A DNA stretch of 64,000 nucleotides from Streptomyces sp. NBC_00659 (GCF_036226925.1 NZ_CP109031.1:8122001-8186000); one strand, 5' to 3'; positions 17,560 through 28,667 are shown, counted from the stretch's first letter. The notes: generated from the sequence alone by a model not told the origin. Numbers and translations are program-made.

Positions 17560-19296
17560 TCAGGCGGGGTCGTCGTGGTGCAGCGGTACCGTCCACTCCA
17601 GGACGGTGCCGCTCGGCTCGTTGGCCGTCAGGGTGCAACGGCCGCCCAGCTGCTCGGCGCGGGTGCCGATGTTGCCGAGACCGCTGCGGCGGGTGTCGCC
17701 GGGGCCGATGCCGCGGCCGTCGTCCGCCACCCGCAACCGCAGTGTCGTGGCGGTGGCCTCGGCGGTGACCTCCACGGCGGTGGCCCCGGCGTGCCGGGCC
17801 ACGTTGGACAGGGCCTCGCGCAGCACCGCGACCACGTGCTCCCGCTGCTCGTCGGGCACGTCGGTGTCGAGCAGGCCGCTCATGCGCAGGGCGGGGGCGA
17901 AGCCCAGTGTCTCGGCCGCGCGGCCCACCTCGGTGACGAGCCGGGTGCGCAGACCGGCGGTGGCGCCGGACCGGTCGCTCTCCCGCAGGGCGTAGATCGT
18001 GGAGCGTACGACCTTGATCGTGTCGTCGAGATCGTCCACCACCCGCTGGACGCGTTCGGCCACCTCGGGCCGGTCGGCGAGGCGGTTGAGAACCGACTGG
18101 AGGCTGAGCCCGCCGGCGAAGAGCCGCTGGATGGCCAGGTCGTGCAGGTCGCGCGCGATGCGGTCACGGTCGTTGAGGATGAGGAGCTGTTCCGCGTCGC
18201 GGCGGTGCTCGGCGATCTCCAGGGCCAGCGCGGCGTGGCCCGCGAACCCGGCGATCATCTCGACGGTGGCATCGGGGAACACGGTGCCGCCCTGCCGGTT
18301 CGCGACCTGGAGAACGCCCCGCACCCGCTCCTGGGTGCCGAGCGGAATCACGAACGCCGGGCCGAGATCGAGGACCGACGCACTGCCCGTCCCGGTGCGC
18401 GGGTCCTCGCTGAGCGACGCACTGACGATTCGCTCGCCGGAGGCGAACACCTTGGCTGCCAGACTCGTCCCGTCCGGCAGGGCCAACCCCCGTACCAGTT
18501 CGGCGTCGTGTCCCTCGGCGGACTCGATGACCAGGTCCGTGGTGCCGGTCACCGGCACCGCCAGGGTCACCAGATCCGCGTCGGACAGCTCCCGGACCGT
18601 CGCGGTGAACGTGTGCAGGACCTCGACCGGATCGGCGCCCGACAGCAGGGTGCGGGTCAGATCGCTGCTCGCGGCCAGCCAGCGCTCACGGCGCCGGGCG
18701 TCGTCGTACAGCCGGGCGTTGTCGATGGCCACACCGGCCGCCGCGCCGAGTGTGCGCAGCACCGCCTCGTCCTCGGCGTCGAACTCGGCCCCGCCGTGCT
18801 TCTCGGTGAGGTACAGGTTGCCGAAGATCTTGTCGCGGACCTGCACGGGCGTGCCGAGGAACGTGGTCATCGGAGGGTGGCCGGGCGGGAAGCCGACGGA
18901 GTCCGGGTGGTCGCTCAGCACGGGCAGCCGCAGCGCGTGCGGCTCGCGGATCAGCAGGCCGAGGATGCCTTCTCCCCGGGGGTAGTGACCGATGCGGGCG
19001 ATGGTCTCCTCGTCGATGCCCACGGTGATGAACTGCTTGATGCCGCCCTCGTCACCGAGGACGCCGAGCGCCCCGTAGCGGCAGTCGACGAGCTGCACCG
19101 CGGATTCCACGATCTGCTGCAGGACCACGTCGAGATCGAGATCGCTGCCGATCGCGAGCACCGCTTCGAGGAGCGTGTGCACCCGGTTCTGGGTGCCGCG
19201 CACACGCTGCACCTGCTCCTGGAGGTCCTCCAGCAGGGCGTCCAACCGGAACTGCGGGGCCGGCGGCTCCTCCGGAAGGTGTGCGCTCTGGTCCAT
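17560..19296 (-). CDS. GAF-GAF sensor histidine kinase (DosS/DevS-like)
   Basis: A 578-residue cytoplasmic histidine kinase with two GAF domains (about residues 45-195 and 220-365), a HisKA_3 dimerisation domain with the phosphorylation motif RDLHD (about 382) and a C-terminal HATPase with VLREALSNVARHA and DDGRGIG. The first GAF, with FLGTPVQVRDKIFGNLYL, closely matches the type that binds haem or flavin in mycobacterial DevS/DosT and senses oxygen, NO or redox state; the haem ligand was not verified. After the phospho-histidine this protein has DLAIQRL where DevS has DHVIQRL. No response regulator gene is next to it, so its partner is elsewhere. Confidence 0.93.
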   Translation of the reverse strand: MDQSAHLPEEPPAPQFRLDALLEDLQEQVQRVRGTQNRVHTLLEAVLAIGSDLDLDVVLQQIVESAVQLVDCRYGALGVLGDEGGIKQFITVGIDEETIARIGHYPRGEGILGLLIREPHALRLPVLSDHPDSVGFPPGHPPMTTFLGTPVQVRDKIFGNLYLTEKHGGAEFDAEDEAVLRTLGAAAGVAIDNARLYDDARRRERWLAASSDLTRTLLSGADPVEVLHTFTATVRELSDADLVTLAVPVTGTTDLVIESAEGHDAELVRGLALPDGTSLAAKVFASGERIVSASLSEDPRTGTGSASVLDLGPAFVIPLGTQERVRGVLQVANRQGGTVFPDATVEMIAGFAGHAALALEIAEHRRDAEQLLILNDRDRIARDLHDLAIQRLFAGGLSLQSVLNRLADRPEVAERVQRVVDDLDDTIKVVRSTIYALRESDRSGATAGLRTRLVTEVGRAAETLGFAPALRMSGLLDTDVPDEQREHVVAVLREALSNVARHAGATAVEVTAEATATTLRLRVADDGRGIGPGDTRRSGLGNIGTRAEQLGGRCTLTANEPSGTVLEWTVPLHHDDPA

Positions 19297-19597
19297 ATGA
19301 GATCCCCTCAGTTACCACCCGTCGAAGCCATGATGCCCGACCGCCCGTGCCCGTGGTCGGGCACCTGTGCGGATCGCGTCGACGGCTTCGGGGGGCGAAG
19401 GGGGAGGAATGCCCGCGAAGGGTTCGCAAGGCGGACGTGGACGGCCCGCGGCGGTGATCAGGAGGACGGTCGCCGGATCCGGACGGACAGGGGCTCGTGG
19501 CCCCCGGCCCCGCCGCCCCGGACCCGGCACCTGTTGTCCGCAAGGGGGTTCACCGGCAACGCCGACCGGGCGGGCGCCGCCGGTGACGAGCGGGTTC

Positions 19598-19679
19598 CCG
19601 GGCGTCCGTCCGCCGACCGCCCGCGCGTCTCTCAGTGTCCGGGCGTCCGTCCGCCGACCGCCCGCGCGTCTCTCAGTGC
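19598..19679. repeat. 41-bp tandem duplication at the 3' end of the CBS-BON gene
   Basis: GGGCGTCCGTCCGCCGACCG and the following bases through CTCTCAGTG occur twice with a period of 41 (starting at about 19600 and 19641). The right copy contains the stop codon and last codons of the CBS-BON gene; the left copy is non-coding. A recent slippage event explains it. Confidence 0.85.
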
Positions 19680-20431
19680 CCGGGCATCCGCTCGTGGTCG
19701 ATCCGCTGCGCGGGCTGCCGCACGGCCGGGCGGGTGTCGTCGGCGCGGAAGGCCAGACGGTTCATGACCCCGACGACACCGTCGACCCGCCACGTCAGCC
19801 GGACGGCCTCGAAGATCTCGTCGCGGTGCTCCAGCCGCCCCTCCAGCGTCACCACTCCGTCGCCGACCGAGACGGCCACGGAGTGCGGCGGCAGCGACAG
19901 CGCGCGCCCCAGCACCTCGTCGGCGACCTCCCGGCGGATCTCCTCGTCCGTCCGCAGGAAGACCCGCAGCAGGTCGCGCCGGGTCGCGATCCCGATCAGC
20001 CGGTCCTCCTCGTCCACCACCGGAAGCCGCTCGACGTGATGACGCTCCATGACCCGGGCGGCATCGGCCACGCGCTGCTCGGGATGCACGGTGATCGCGG
20101 GCGTCGACATCAGCTGTTCCACGGTCGTGGCGCGGACGGGCCCGGCTGCGGCGGTCGGCACGCGGCGCGCGGTCCGCTCAGGACGGGGCGACCACGGCAG
20201 CACGCGGCGCAGCGACGGCAGACGCCGGCGCCGTTCCCGGCCGGACCGGGCCGCCTGCAGGCGCAGCAGATCCGTCTCCGAGATCACGCCCACCACCTTG
20301 TCGTCGTCGTCCACGACCGGCAGCCCGCTGATCCGGTACCGGTCCAGCAGCCGGGCCACGTCCTTGAAGGACATCTTCCGATGCGCTCCGACGACCTCGC
20401 TGGTCATCACCTGCCCGACGATGAGGGTCAT
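19673..20431 (-). CDS. CBS-pair and BON domain protein
   Basis: A 252-residue protein with two CBS motifs (about residues 8-60 and 95-150) separated by a basic proline-rich linker, and a C-terminal BON domain (about 165-230, VAVSVGDGVVTLEGRL). CBS pairs bind adenosyl nucleotides and BON domains are thought to bind membranes or phospholipids. In actinobacteria such proteins often belong to hypoxia or dormancy regulons controlled by DosS-like kinases, and one such kinase gene is immediately adjacent on the same strand. Its molecular role is unknown. The ATG at 20431 starts directly before the first CBS motif. Confidence 0.9.
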   Translation of the reverse strand: MTLIVGQVMTSEVVGAHRKMSFKDVARLLDRYRISGLPVVDDDDKVVGVISETDLLRLQAARSGRERRRRLPSLRRVLPWSPRPERTARRVPTAAAGPVRATTVEQLMSTPAITVHPEQRVADAARVMERHHVERLPVVDEEDRLIGIATRRDLLRVFLRTDEEIRREVADEVLGRALSLPPHSVAVSVGDGVVTLEGRLEHRDEIFEAVRLTWRVDGVVGVMNRLAFRADDTRPAVRQPAQRIDHERMPGH

Positions 20432-20578
20432 CTCGCCATCTCGCTTCCTGCTCGGACGGCTTCCCAGCCTGCCCTCCCGGCACGCACGGGGGCAGGGGCC
20501 GACCGTCCCCGGCCGGGGGCCGGACCGCCCCGGCCGGCAGGTCCAAGGACCCGGCCCACCCCTTCGTCCCGGCGCTCC

Positions 20579-21391
20579 CTAGCGCTTCAGGCCGACCCCG
20601 CCGTACAGGGACACCGGCTCGTCGCCGATCGGGGTCTCGCCCTCCGCGAGCTCGGGACGCCAGTCCTTCACCGAGACGACACCGGGCTCGACCAGGTCCA
20701 GACCCCCGAAGAAGCGGCTCACGCCGGCGTGCGAGCGGCCCACCAGGGTGACACCGCCGCGCGCGTACGCCTCGATGCCCTGCCGGACCTCCTCCGGCTC
20801 GAAGTCGGCGGTCATCGCGGACAGCGACAGGTAGCTGCCCGGCGCCAGCGCGTCGACCAGGGTCCCGACCAGCTCGTACGCGCCGTCGTCGTCGGCGATG
20901 AAGTGCATCAGCGCTATCAGCGACAGGGCCACGGGACGGTCGAGGTCGAGCACGCGTGCGGCCTCGTCGAGGATCTTCAGCGGCTCGCGCACGTCCGCCT
21001 GGACGTACTCCGTCATGCCCTCCGGAGTGCCGCGCAGCAGCGCCTCGGCGTGGGCGAGGACGATCGGGTCGTTGTCGACGTACACCACCCGTGCGTCCGG
21101 AGCGGAACTCTGCGCGATCTGGTGGAGGTTGGGCTCGGTGGGTATGCCGGTGCCGATGTCCAGGAACTGGCGGATTCCCGCCGTGCGGACGAGGTGCCGG
21201 GTGGCCCGTTGCATGAACCAGCGGTTGCTGCGCGCGGCCCGCTTGGCTCCGGGATCACGCGCCGTGATCTGCTGTCCGAGCCGCTCGTCGACCGGATAGT
21301 TGTCCTTGCCGCCCAGATACCAGTCGTACACCCGTGCCGGATGAGGCCTGCTGGTGTCGATCCCGTCCGCGGTGGACTCCGTCCCCGTCAT
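20579..21391 (-). CDS. SAM-dependent methyltransferase (DUF574 family)
   Basis: A 270-residue protein of the actinobacterial DUF574/Methyltransf_19 family, very numerous in Streptomyces. Hallmarks are the N-terminal ARVYDWYLGGKDNYPVD segment (about 20-36), the SAM-binding motif FLDIGTGIPT (about 83) and VYVDNDPIVL (about 110). The methyl acceptor is unknown; family members often lie near conservons or regulators. The ATG at 21389-21391 is chosen since GGGGAG lies 7 bases upstream, while the longer frame carries arginine-rich sequence without homology. Confidence 0.92.
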   Translation of the reverse strand: MTGTESTADGIDTSRPHPARVYDWYLGGKDNYPVDERLGQQITARDPGAKRAARSNRWFMQRATRHLVRTAGIRQFLDIGTGIPTEPNLHQIAQSSAPDARVVYVDNDPIVLAHAEALLRGTPEGMTEYVQADVREPLKILDEAARVLDLDRPVALSLIALMHFIADDDGAYELVGTLVDALAPGSYLSLSAMTADFEPEEVRQGIEAYARGGVTLVGRSHAGVSRFFGGLDLVEPGVVSVKDWRPELAEGETPIGDEPVSLYGGVGLKR

Positions 21392-21617
21392 ACGACAACT
21401 CCCCGCTCTCCTGGGCCTGTTCACCTCCGCGGCCTGGGTTCGGCGGGGTGCGCGAGCAGTCTGCCATCCATGCGAGGGGCGGAGCGGGCGGCCGACGATC
21501 CCCGGCCACCGCACCGGCCGCCACGACCGCGGAACGATCCCGCACGGGTCGGGTGTTCGGGACGGACGGGCGGATACCGGCGGCCGGGCGGATCTTCCCA
21601 AGGATCCGGCGCGGGGA

Positions 21618-21641
21618 TATAGTCCAAAACTAGCAGTGCTA
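21618..21641 (+). promoter_or_regulatory. Promoter and operator candidate for the thiolase gene
   Basis: A TATAGT hexamer (21618-21623) resembles a -10 box. The perfect inverted repeat TAGCA-G-TGCTA (21631-21641) would sit at the start point, where a TetR-type repressor commonly binds. The block is unusually AT-rich for the window. Confidence 0.5.
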
Positions 21642-21703
21642 ATTAATGGTTGTGCTCATCAACGTCCGGTGCCCGTCCGCCGGTGTCCGTCAGGAGTCCT
21701 GTC

Positions 21704-22891
<1,188 letters not shown>

Positions 22892-23076
22892 CGCCCCGCA
22901 CCCGGCCGTAGGAAGCCCTAGGGGCGTCACGGGTCGCCGTACGTCCTCGCGCGCTTGCGGCAGCCGGCCGGTTCCGGTTCGCCGGTACACCGGTCGGCGG
23001 CCCCGGCACCCCGTCGACCCGAAAGAGCACGGCGAGCCCGGCGGGACCCCCGTCACCTGGGCGGGCACCGTGGGCA

Positions 23077-23082
23077 TAGCAT
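23077..23082 (+). promoter_or_regulatory. -10 box of the TauE/SafE gene
   Basis: TAGCAT lies 10 bases before the ATG at 23093 and no Shine-Dalgarno sequence is present, which suggests a leaderless transcript. Confidence 0.45.
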
Positions 23083-23092
23083 CGATCCCCGC

Positions 23093-23866
23093 ATGAACAC
23101 GATGACGCTCTGGCACATATCCACGGGGGAGTTCGCCGCTCTCGCCGCCGCGGCTCTGCTCGTCGGCTTCTCCAAGACCGCCGTCAGCGGCGCCAACACG
23201 GTCAGCCTGGCCGTCTTCGCCGCCGTACTGCCCGCCCGCGCCTCGACGGGCGTCCTGCTGCCCCTCCTGATCGTCGGCGATGTGCTGGCCGTCGCCACCT
23301 ACCGGCGCCACGCCCACTGGCCGACGCTGTGGCGGCTCTTCCCGGCGGTCGCCGCCGGTGTCGTCCTCGGCACGCTGTTCCTGGTGTGGGCCGACGACGG
23401 GGTCGTACGGGCCTCGATCGGCGCGACCCTGCTGCTGATGACCGGGATCACGCTGTGGCGCCGCCGGGCCGCCGTCCAGGACGAGGAACCCGACGCGGTC
23501 GTGACCCGCGCGGGCCGCGTCAAGGCGCGTTCCTACGGAGTCCTCGGCGGCTTCACCACCATGGTCGCGAACGCGGGCGGCCCGGTCATGTCGATGTATC
23601 TCCTCTCGGCGGGCTTCCGCAAGCTCGGCTTCCTCGGCACCTCCGCCTTCTTCTTCCTGATCGTCAACGTCTCCAAGCTGCCGTTCAGCGCGGGCCTCGG
23701 TCTGATCAACGGGCGTTCGCTGCTGCTGGACGCGGCCCTGGCGGTGTTCGTGGTGCCGGGGGCGTTCGTCGGAAAGTGGGCGGTGAAGCGCATCAACCAA
23801 CTGCTCTTCGAACGCCTGGTGATCGGGGCGACGGTGGTGGGCGGAGTGCAGCTGCTGCTCCGCTGA
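23093..23866 (+). CDS. TauE/SafE family sulfite/anion permease
   Basis: A 257-residue membrane protein with about eight hydrophobic segments of the TauE/SafE family, which exports or imports sulfite, sulfoacetate and related anions. The paired family repeats are recognisable: an N-terminal LLVGFSKTAVSGANTVSL and a second half beginning GVLGGFTTMVANAGGPVMSM. No sulfur metabolism genes flank it, so the substrate remains open. The ATG at 23093 follows a TAGCAT -10 box. It converges with the drug exporter gene. Confidence 0.91.
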   Translation: MNTMTLWHISTGEFAALAAAALLVGFSKTAVSGANTVSLAVFAAVLPARASTGVLLPLLIVGDVLAVATYRRHAHWPTLWRLFPAVAAGVVLGTLFLVWADDGVVRASIGATLLLMTGITLWRRRAAVQDEEPDAVVTRAGRVKARSYGVLGGFTTMVANAGGPVMSMYLLSAGFRKLGFLGTSAFFFLIVNVSKLPFSAGLGLINGRSLLLDAALAVFVVPGAFVGKWAVKRINQLLFERLVIGATVVGGVQLLLR

Positions 23867-23905
23867 GCCCGCCTCGCGGATCCGGTCGGTCCGGTCAGCT
23901 CCTGG

Positions 23906-23942
23906 TGGCCGGTGTCAGTTCCCGCTGGCCGGTGTCAGTTCC
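23906..23942. repeat. 20-bp tandem duplication at the 3' end of the MFS gene
   Basis: TGGCCGGTGTCAGTTCC occurs at 23906-23922 and 23926-23942. The left copy holds the stop codon of the MFS gene, and the right copy lies inside its last codons. Confidence 0.85.
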
Positions 23943-26014
23943 GGCGTGCGGCCCGGCAGACCCTGCGTCAGGTCCTCGACCAGCAGCCGCTTGGCGATGG
24001 TGTCGACGGCGGCGCGCAGTTCCGTGCCGGACGGACGGCCGATGTCCTGCTCGACGCGCCCGGCGAGCCATCGGCCCCAGGCCTCGCTGATCACCCGCGC
24101 CTCGCGCTCGCCCGCCGCGGTGTGCGAGAACAGCGAGCCGTGCCGGGTCAGATAGCCCTCGTCGACCATGCGCTGGAAGACCGGGACGAGCACCTCGGGG
24201 GGCAGATGGCGCCGGGCGGCGATCAGCGCGAGGTTGGCGTGGCCGACCATCCGGGTGAACAGTTCCACCTGCATCACGGCCCAGGCACCCGCCACGTCCA
24301 GCCGGGTGTCGGACTCGAAGACGATCCGGCGCGCGGTGTCCATCTCCGTGGTGCCGATGATCTTCGCGACGGAGAACTCCAGCAGCCGCTGGGAGTCCGC
24401 GGTGGACGGTGACGCGAAACCCTCGCCCATGTCCGTCGACCCCATGCGCGCGCTGTCGCGCAGCTCCACCTGCTTGAGGAAGAGCGCCACGACGAAGCCG
24501 AGGAGCGCGACCGGGACCGTCCACAGGAACACCGTGTGGATGGTGTCGGCGTACGCGTCGACGATGGGCGCGGCCGCCTCGGGCGGAAGTCTGTGCAGTC
24601 CTTCCGGGCTCTGCGCCGCCCTGGCGATGACGGCCGGTCCGGCCGTGCCCGTCTCGGCGGCCGCCCTGACCCCGTCGGCCAGGTTGGGCTTGAGCGCGTT
24701 GGTGTAGATCGTGCCGAAGACGGCCGTACCGAACGAACTCCCCAGCGTACGGAAGAAGGTGACCCCGGACGTCGCGGTGCCGAGGTCGGTGTACTCGACG
24801 GTGTTCTGCACGGCGATCGTCAGCACCTGCATGCACAGCCCGATCCCGGTGCCGAGCACGAACATGTACAGGGACTCCAGCCAGGCCCCCGTATCCGGTC
24901 CCATCCGCGACATCAGATACAGCCCGACCGCCATCACCAGGGAGCCGACGATGGGGAAGATCCGGTACTGCCCGGTCTTGCTGACCACGTTGCCGCTGAA
25001 GACGGACGCGATGAGCAGCCCCAGGACCATCGGCAGCGTGCGCACGCCGGAGATCGTGGCCGAGTCCCCGTCGACGTACTGCAGATACGTCGGCAGGAAC
25101 GTCATCGCGCCGAGCATCGCGAACCCCACGATGAAGCTGAGGATCGAGCAGACCGTGAAGACCGGGTTGGAGAACAGCCGCATCGGCAGCATCGGTTCGG
25201 CCGCGCGCGTCTCCACCACGCAGAACAGGCCGAGCGCGATCAGACCGCCCACGAAGAGGCCGATGATGGCCGGTGATGTCCAGGCGTACTCGTTTCCGCC
25301 CCAACTCGTCGCCAGGATCAGGGCGCTGGCCCCGACCGCGACGAGCGCGATGCCCAGATAGTCGATGACCGGCCGGGTCGCCGACTTCACCACGGGGATG
25401 GTGCGGGCCGCCGCGATCACCACGACGATCGCGAGGGGCACGTTGATGTAGAACGCCCACCGCCACGACAGATGGTCCGTGAACAGTCCCCCGAGCAGCG
25501 GCCCGATGACCGTGGCCACACCGAACACGGCACCGATCGCGCCCTGGTACTTGCCCCGCTCGCGCAGCGGGATGACGTCCGCGATCAGCGCCATGGACGT
25601 CACCATCAGACCGCCCGCGCCGATGCCCTGCAACGCCCGCCAGGCGATCAGCAGCGTCATGTTCGTGGCGAGCCCGCACAGGAAGGAACCCGTGATGAAG
25701 ATGATCGCCGACACCTGGAAGACCACCTTGCGGCCGAACAGGTCGCCGAACTTGCCGACCAGCACGGTCGCCACGGTCTCGGCCAGCAGATACGCGGTCA
25801 CCACCCACGACATGTGCGCGGCGCCGCCCAGATCCGACACGATCGTCGGCAGCGCGGTGCCCACGATCGTCTGGTCGAGCGCGGCGAGCAGCATGCCCAG
25901 CACGATCGTCGCGAAGACGATGTTGCGGCGGCGGTTGTCCAGCACCGGCGGTCCGGGTGGCGCCGCCGGGGCCGGCGCGGTGTCCTCCGTGATCGTCACA
26001 ATCGCCACCCTCAC
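23915..26014 (-). CDS. DHA2-type MFS exporter with C-terminal winged-helix-like domain
   Basis: A drug:proton antiporter of about 14 membrane segments (residues 35-520). Family motifs are [17 protein letters not shown] in segment 1 and the loop [13 protein letters not shown]. Beyond the last segment, about 180 cytoplasmic residues follow; within them [30 protein letters not shown] reads like the recognition helix and wing of a MarR/PadR-type winged helix. DHA2 exporters normally end soon after the last helix. The GTG at 26014 (699 residues) is preferred to the ATG at 26035 because GGGGAG lies 7 bases before it. It is an efflux candidate with unknown substrate. Confidence 0.9.
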   Translation of the reverse strand: MRVAIVTITEDTAPAPAAPPGPPVLDNRRRNIVFATIVLGMLLAALDQTIVGTALPTIVSDLGGAAHMSWVVTAYLLAETVATVLVGKFGDLFGRKVVFQVSAIIFITGSFLCGLATNMTLLIAWRALQGIGAGGLMVTSMALIADVIPLRERGKYQGAIGAVFGVATVIGPLLGGLFTDHLSWRWAFYINVPLAIVVVIAAARTIPVVKSATRPVIDYLGIALVAVGASALILATSWGGNEYAWTSPAIIGLFVGGLIALGLFCVVETRAAEPMLPMRLFSNPVFTVCSILSFIVGFAMLGAMTFLPTYLQYVDGDSATISGVRTLPMVLGLLIASVFSGNVVSKTGQYRIFPIVGSLVMAVGLYLMSRMGPDTGAWLESLYMFVLGTGIGLCMQVLTIAVQNTVEYTDLGTATSGVTFFRTLGSSFGTAVFGTIYTNALKPNLADGVRAAAETGTAGPAVIARAAQSPEGLHRLPPEAAAPIVDAYADTIHTVFLWTVPVALLGFVVALFLKQVELRDSARMGSTDMGEGFASPSTADSQRLLEFSVAKIIGTTEMDTARRIVFESDTRLDVAGAWAVMQVELFTRMVGHANLALIAARRHLPPEVLVPVFQRMVDEGYLTRHGSLFSHTAAGEREARVISEAWGRWLAGRVEQDIGRPSGTELRAAVDTIAKRLLVEDLTQGLPGRTPELTPASGN

Positions 26015-26074
26015 ACCGGTGGGCTCCCCGTGCATGCGGGGCGACCCGCCCGGTGTACGGGCCGGCCGGACGCT

Positions 26075-26845
26075 CTACCCTCCCGGGTTCCTGCGCAGCA
26101 GATAGGTGTCCATGATCCATCCCTTGCGCTCCCGGGCCTCGGCGCGCAACCGCTCGATATGGGGAGCCGCCTCGGCGATCGGACCCGAGGCGAGGATCTC
26201 GTCGGGCGTGCCGATGTAGGCGCCCCAGTAGATGTCGATGTCCTCGTCCGTGTACTGCCGGAACGTCTGATGGGCGTCGAGCATCACGACCACGTCGTCC
26301 ACCCCCTCCGGGAAGCCCTCGGCGAGGCGCCGCCCGGTGGTGATCTGCACCGGCCGGGCGACCCGGTTCAGCCCCGTGCGGTGCCGGGCGACGAGCGCCG
26401 AGACACTGCTGATCCCGGGCACCACGTCGTACGAGAACGCCACCACGCCCCGGTCCAGGATCTCCTCCAGGATGCCGAGTGTGCTGTCGTACAGAGCGGG
26501 ATCGCCCCACACCAGGAACGCGCCGCTCTCGTCCTCGCCCAGCTCCTCGGCGATGAGCTGTTCGTAGATCGCGGCGCGGGCGCTGCGCCAGTCCCCGACG
26601 GCCGGCGAGTACGCCGAGCCGCCCGCCGTCCGGTCCCGGTCCGGGTCACGGGCCTCGACCAGGCGGTACGCCCCCTCGGGTATGTGCGCGTCGAGGATGT
26701 CGCGGCGCAACTGGACGAGGTCCGACTTCACCTCGCCCTTGTCCAGGATGAAGAACACGTCCGTGCTCCTCAGCGCCTTGACCGCCTGAAGCGTGAGCTG
26801 ATCGGGGTCGCCCGCTCCGATGCCGATGACATGAATCTTTCGCAC
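26075..26845 (-). CDS. cobF: Precorrin-6A synthase (deacetylating)
   Basis: A 256-residue SAM-dependent tetrapyrrole methylase of the CobF type, which methylates precorrin-5 at C-1 with loss of acetate in aerobic cobalamin synthesis. The N-terminal KIHVIGIGAGDPDQLT motif is the methylase glycine loop, followed by FLVWGDPALYDST (about residue 108) and VVPGISSVSALVARH (about 145). The GTG at 26845 begins the conserved domain. Other cobalamin genes are not in the window, so cobF is an orphan here, as is often seen in Streptomyces. Confidence 0.95.
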   Translation of the reverse strand: MRKIHVIGIGAGDPDQLTLQAVKALRSTDVFFILDKGEVKSDLVQLRRDILDAHIPEGAYRLVEARDPDRDRTAGGSAYSPAVGDWRSARAAIYEQLIAEELGEDESGAFLVWGDPALYDSTLGILEEILDRGVVAFSYDVVPGISSVSALVARHRTGLNRVARPVQITTGRRLAEGFPEGVDDVVVMLDAHQTFRQYTDEDIDIYWGAYIGTPDEILASGPIAEAAPHIERLRAEARERKGWIMDTYLLRRNPGG

Positions 26846-26864
26846 ACCGAGAGTCTGCCCCACG

Positions 26865-26877
26865 CCACTGACAGTGG
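26865..26877. promoter_or_regulatory. Palindrome CCACTG-A-CAGTGG upstream of cobF
   Basis: A perfect 13-base palindrome 20 bases before the cobF start codon. It could be an operator or a small leader hairpin. No cobalamin riboswitch is seen. Confidence 0.4.
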
Positions 26878-26921
26878 ACGCACCGGCCGGACCCCGGCCC
26901 CATGGGCAGGGCGCGCCTTCG

Positions 26922-27446
26922 TCAGGTCGCCCGGCCGCGCAGCCGTGGCGACACCCGTGCCGGGTCGACCGGTCGGCCGTCGCGCTCCACGACGGCCGCC
27001 AACTCCCGTGCCCAGCCGGTGATGTCCGCGAGGTCCAGGCCGTGGGGCCGCGGCCGTCCCGTCGCCGACGTCCACTCCTCGACCGCTCCGGCCCCGCGCC
27101 GCAGCAGCCGTGCGCCGCCCGCCACGTTCCCCCGGGCCGCGTGGGTGAGCCCCACGGCGAGCTGGGCCATCCCCCGCCAGAGGCCGCGCTCGTCCGCGGG
27201 CCCGGACTTCCAGGCGTCCTCGAAGACCTCGTGCGCGTGGAACGGCCTGCCCGCGTCCAGCAGCGCCTGCGCCTCCGCGACCGTGTCCTCGGGGCGGCGT
27301 ACGACACCCTCCGGCGCTCGCTCGACACCGGCCGCGCCGTACGGCAGCGGGCGCCCCAGTCCGTCACGGGGCCGGGCGTTCCGCGCCCGTCCCTCGGCGT
27401 CCCGGTCGCGTCCGCCGGCCCGCCGCGTCTCAGATGTCCCGGTCAT
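26922..27446 (-). CDS. DUF309 family protein
   Basis: A 174-residue protein whose C-terminal two thirds match DUF309, a small helical family of unknown function. Conserved positions seen are FHAHEVFEDAWK (about 70-81) and GLWRGMAQLAVGLTHAARGN (about 88-107). The first 50 residues are arginine-rich and not conserved; a later start is possible. It lies 76 bases upstream of cobF on the same strand and could be co-transcribed. Confidence 0.85.
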   Translation of the reverse strand: MTGTSETRRAGGRDRDAEGRARNARPRDGLGRPLPYGAAGVERAPEGVVRRPEDTVAEAQALLDAGRPFHAHEVFEDAWKSGPADERGLWRGMAQLAVGLTHAARGNVAGGARLLRRGAGAVEEWTSATGRPRPHGLDLADITGWARELAAVVERDGRPVDPARVSPRLRGRAT

Positions 27447-27546
27447 ACGCCGATTGTCGCGCGCCCCGCTCCCCCTGCGGAGCAGCCCCCGGCGTGGGGT
27501 AAAGTTCTGTTCGCACGATCACGCGGGTCACCGTGGGTGAAGGCAC

Positions 27547-27620
<74 letters not shown>

Positions 27621-27640
27621 CTTGCTGAAGGGCAGGTCGC

Positions 27641-27675
27641 AGGCCGTTTCCGCCGACGCGGGAACGGCCTTTCCG
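27641..27675 (+). terminator. Terminator of tRNA-Pro copy 2
   Basis: Stem AGGCCGTTTCC / GGGAACGGCCT with one G-U pair and an 8-9 base loop, followed by TTCCGTTGTT. Confidence 0.8.
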
Positions 27676-27808
27676 TTGTTCCGGGGTCCGGCTGTCGCCG
27701 GATGCAGCCGATTGCCGCCCATCGGGCCCGGGATTCGACCCCAGGCCACCGATGTGATGCGGGTCACTCTCCTGATGCTCCGAGCCGGGTCTGCGCGATC
27801 ATGACGTG

Positions 27809-28510
27809 ATGGACGCTCGCTTCCTCGGCATCGCCGAACTGGCCGAAACCCCGTCCGTGGCGGTCGTGGTCGATGTCATGCGTGCCTACACGGTGGCCGC
27901 CTGGGCCTTCGGCCGCGGGGCGGAAAAGATCGTTCTCGCGGAGTCGCTCGCCGAGGCCCTGGCGCTCAAGGCCCGCCACCCGGACTGGGTGACGCTCAAG
28001 GACGGCCCGCCCGCCCCCGGCTTCGACCTCGTCAACTCGCCGGGCCTGCTGCGGTCCGTCGACCTCGGCGGACGGACCGTCGTGCAGAAGACCACGGCGG
28101 GGACGGTCGGCGCCCTCGCGGTCAAGGACGCGTCGCTGGTGCTGTGCGCCGGCTTCGTGGTGGCGGAGGCGACCGCGCGGATCCTGCGGGCCCACCGGTG
28201 CGACGGCGTCACGTTCGTGGTCACCGGCGAGGACGGCCGCGCCGATGAGGATCTGGCGTGCGCTCAGTACATCGCCGGCAGGGCTGTCGGGGCCGGTACC
28301 GACGCGGCCGGGTTCCTCCGCCGTGCCGGTGAGTCCCGCGCCGCCGACGAGTTGGCGACGGGTGTGCGTCAGGGCGTTCATCCCGATGACGTCGCACTCT
28401 GCCTCGAGCTCGACCGGTTCCCCTTCGCCATGGTGGCGACCTCGGAGGATCCGCTCATGGTCCTGCGTCCGTGCGCTGTGCCCTTCCCGGTCGAGGACGC
28501 GCGGATCTGA
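27809..28510 (+). CDS. 2-phosphosulfolactate phosphatase-like (ComB family) protein
   Basis: A 233-residue ComB-like protein. In methanogens ComB removes phosphate from 2-phosphosulfolactate for coenzyme M; in actinobacteria the physiological substrate is not established. Features are [20 protein letters not shown] near the N-terminus, NSPG, and [10 protein letters not shown] around residue 92, which resemble the family's metal- and phosphate-binding segments. GTG at 27806 and ATG at 27809 are both possible starts. No sulfonate genes are adjacent, so the activity is inferred from family only. Confidence 0.85.
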   Translation: MDARFLGIAELAETPSVAVVVDVMRAYTVAAWAFGRGAEKIVLAESLAEALALKARHPDWVTLKDGPPAPGFDLVNSPGLLRSVDLGGRTVVQKTTAGTVGALAVKDASLVLCAGFVVAEATARILRAHRCDGVTFVVTGEDGRADEDLACAQYIAGRAVGAGTDAAGFLRRAGESRAADELATGVRQGVHPDDVALCLELDRFPFAMVATSEDPLMVLRPCAVPFPVEDARI

Positions 28511-28667
28511 GCGCCGACGAGGTCCGGCTCCCGTCGGGCCGTACCCGGCCGGTGAAGGGCGCGTCCGGCTCCCGTTGAGCAGCCGTACCCGCCCGAGGAG
28601 GGGCGCGGCACGCCGCCACCGCCCCCGAGGCGAGCGGATGACCACGGGCGGAGCGGTGCCGCTGCTG

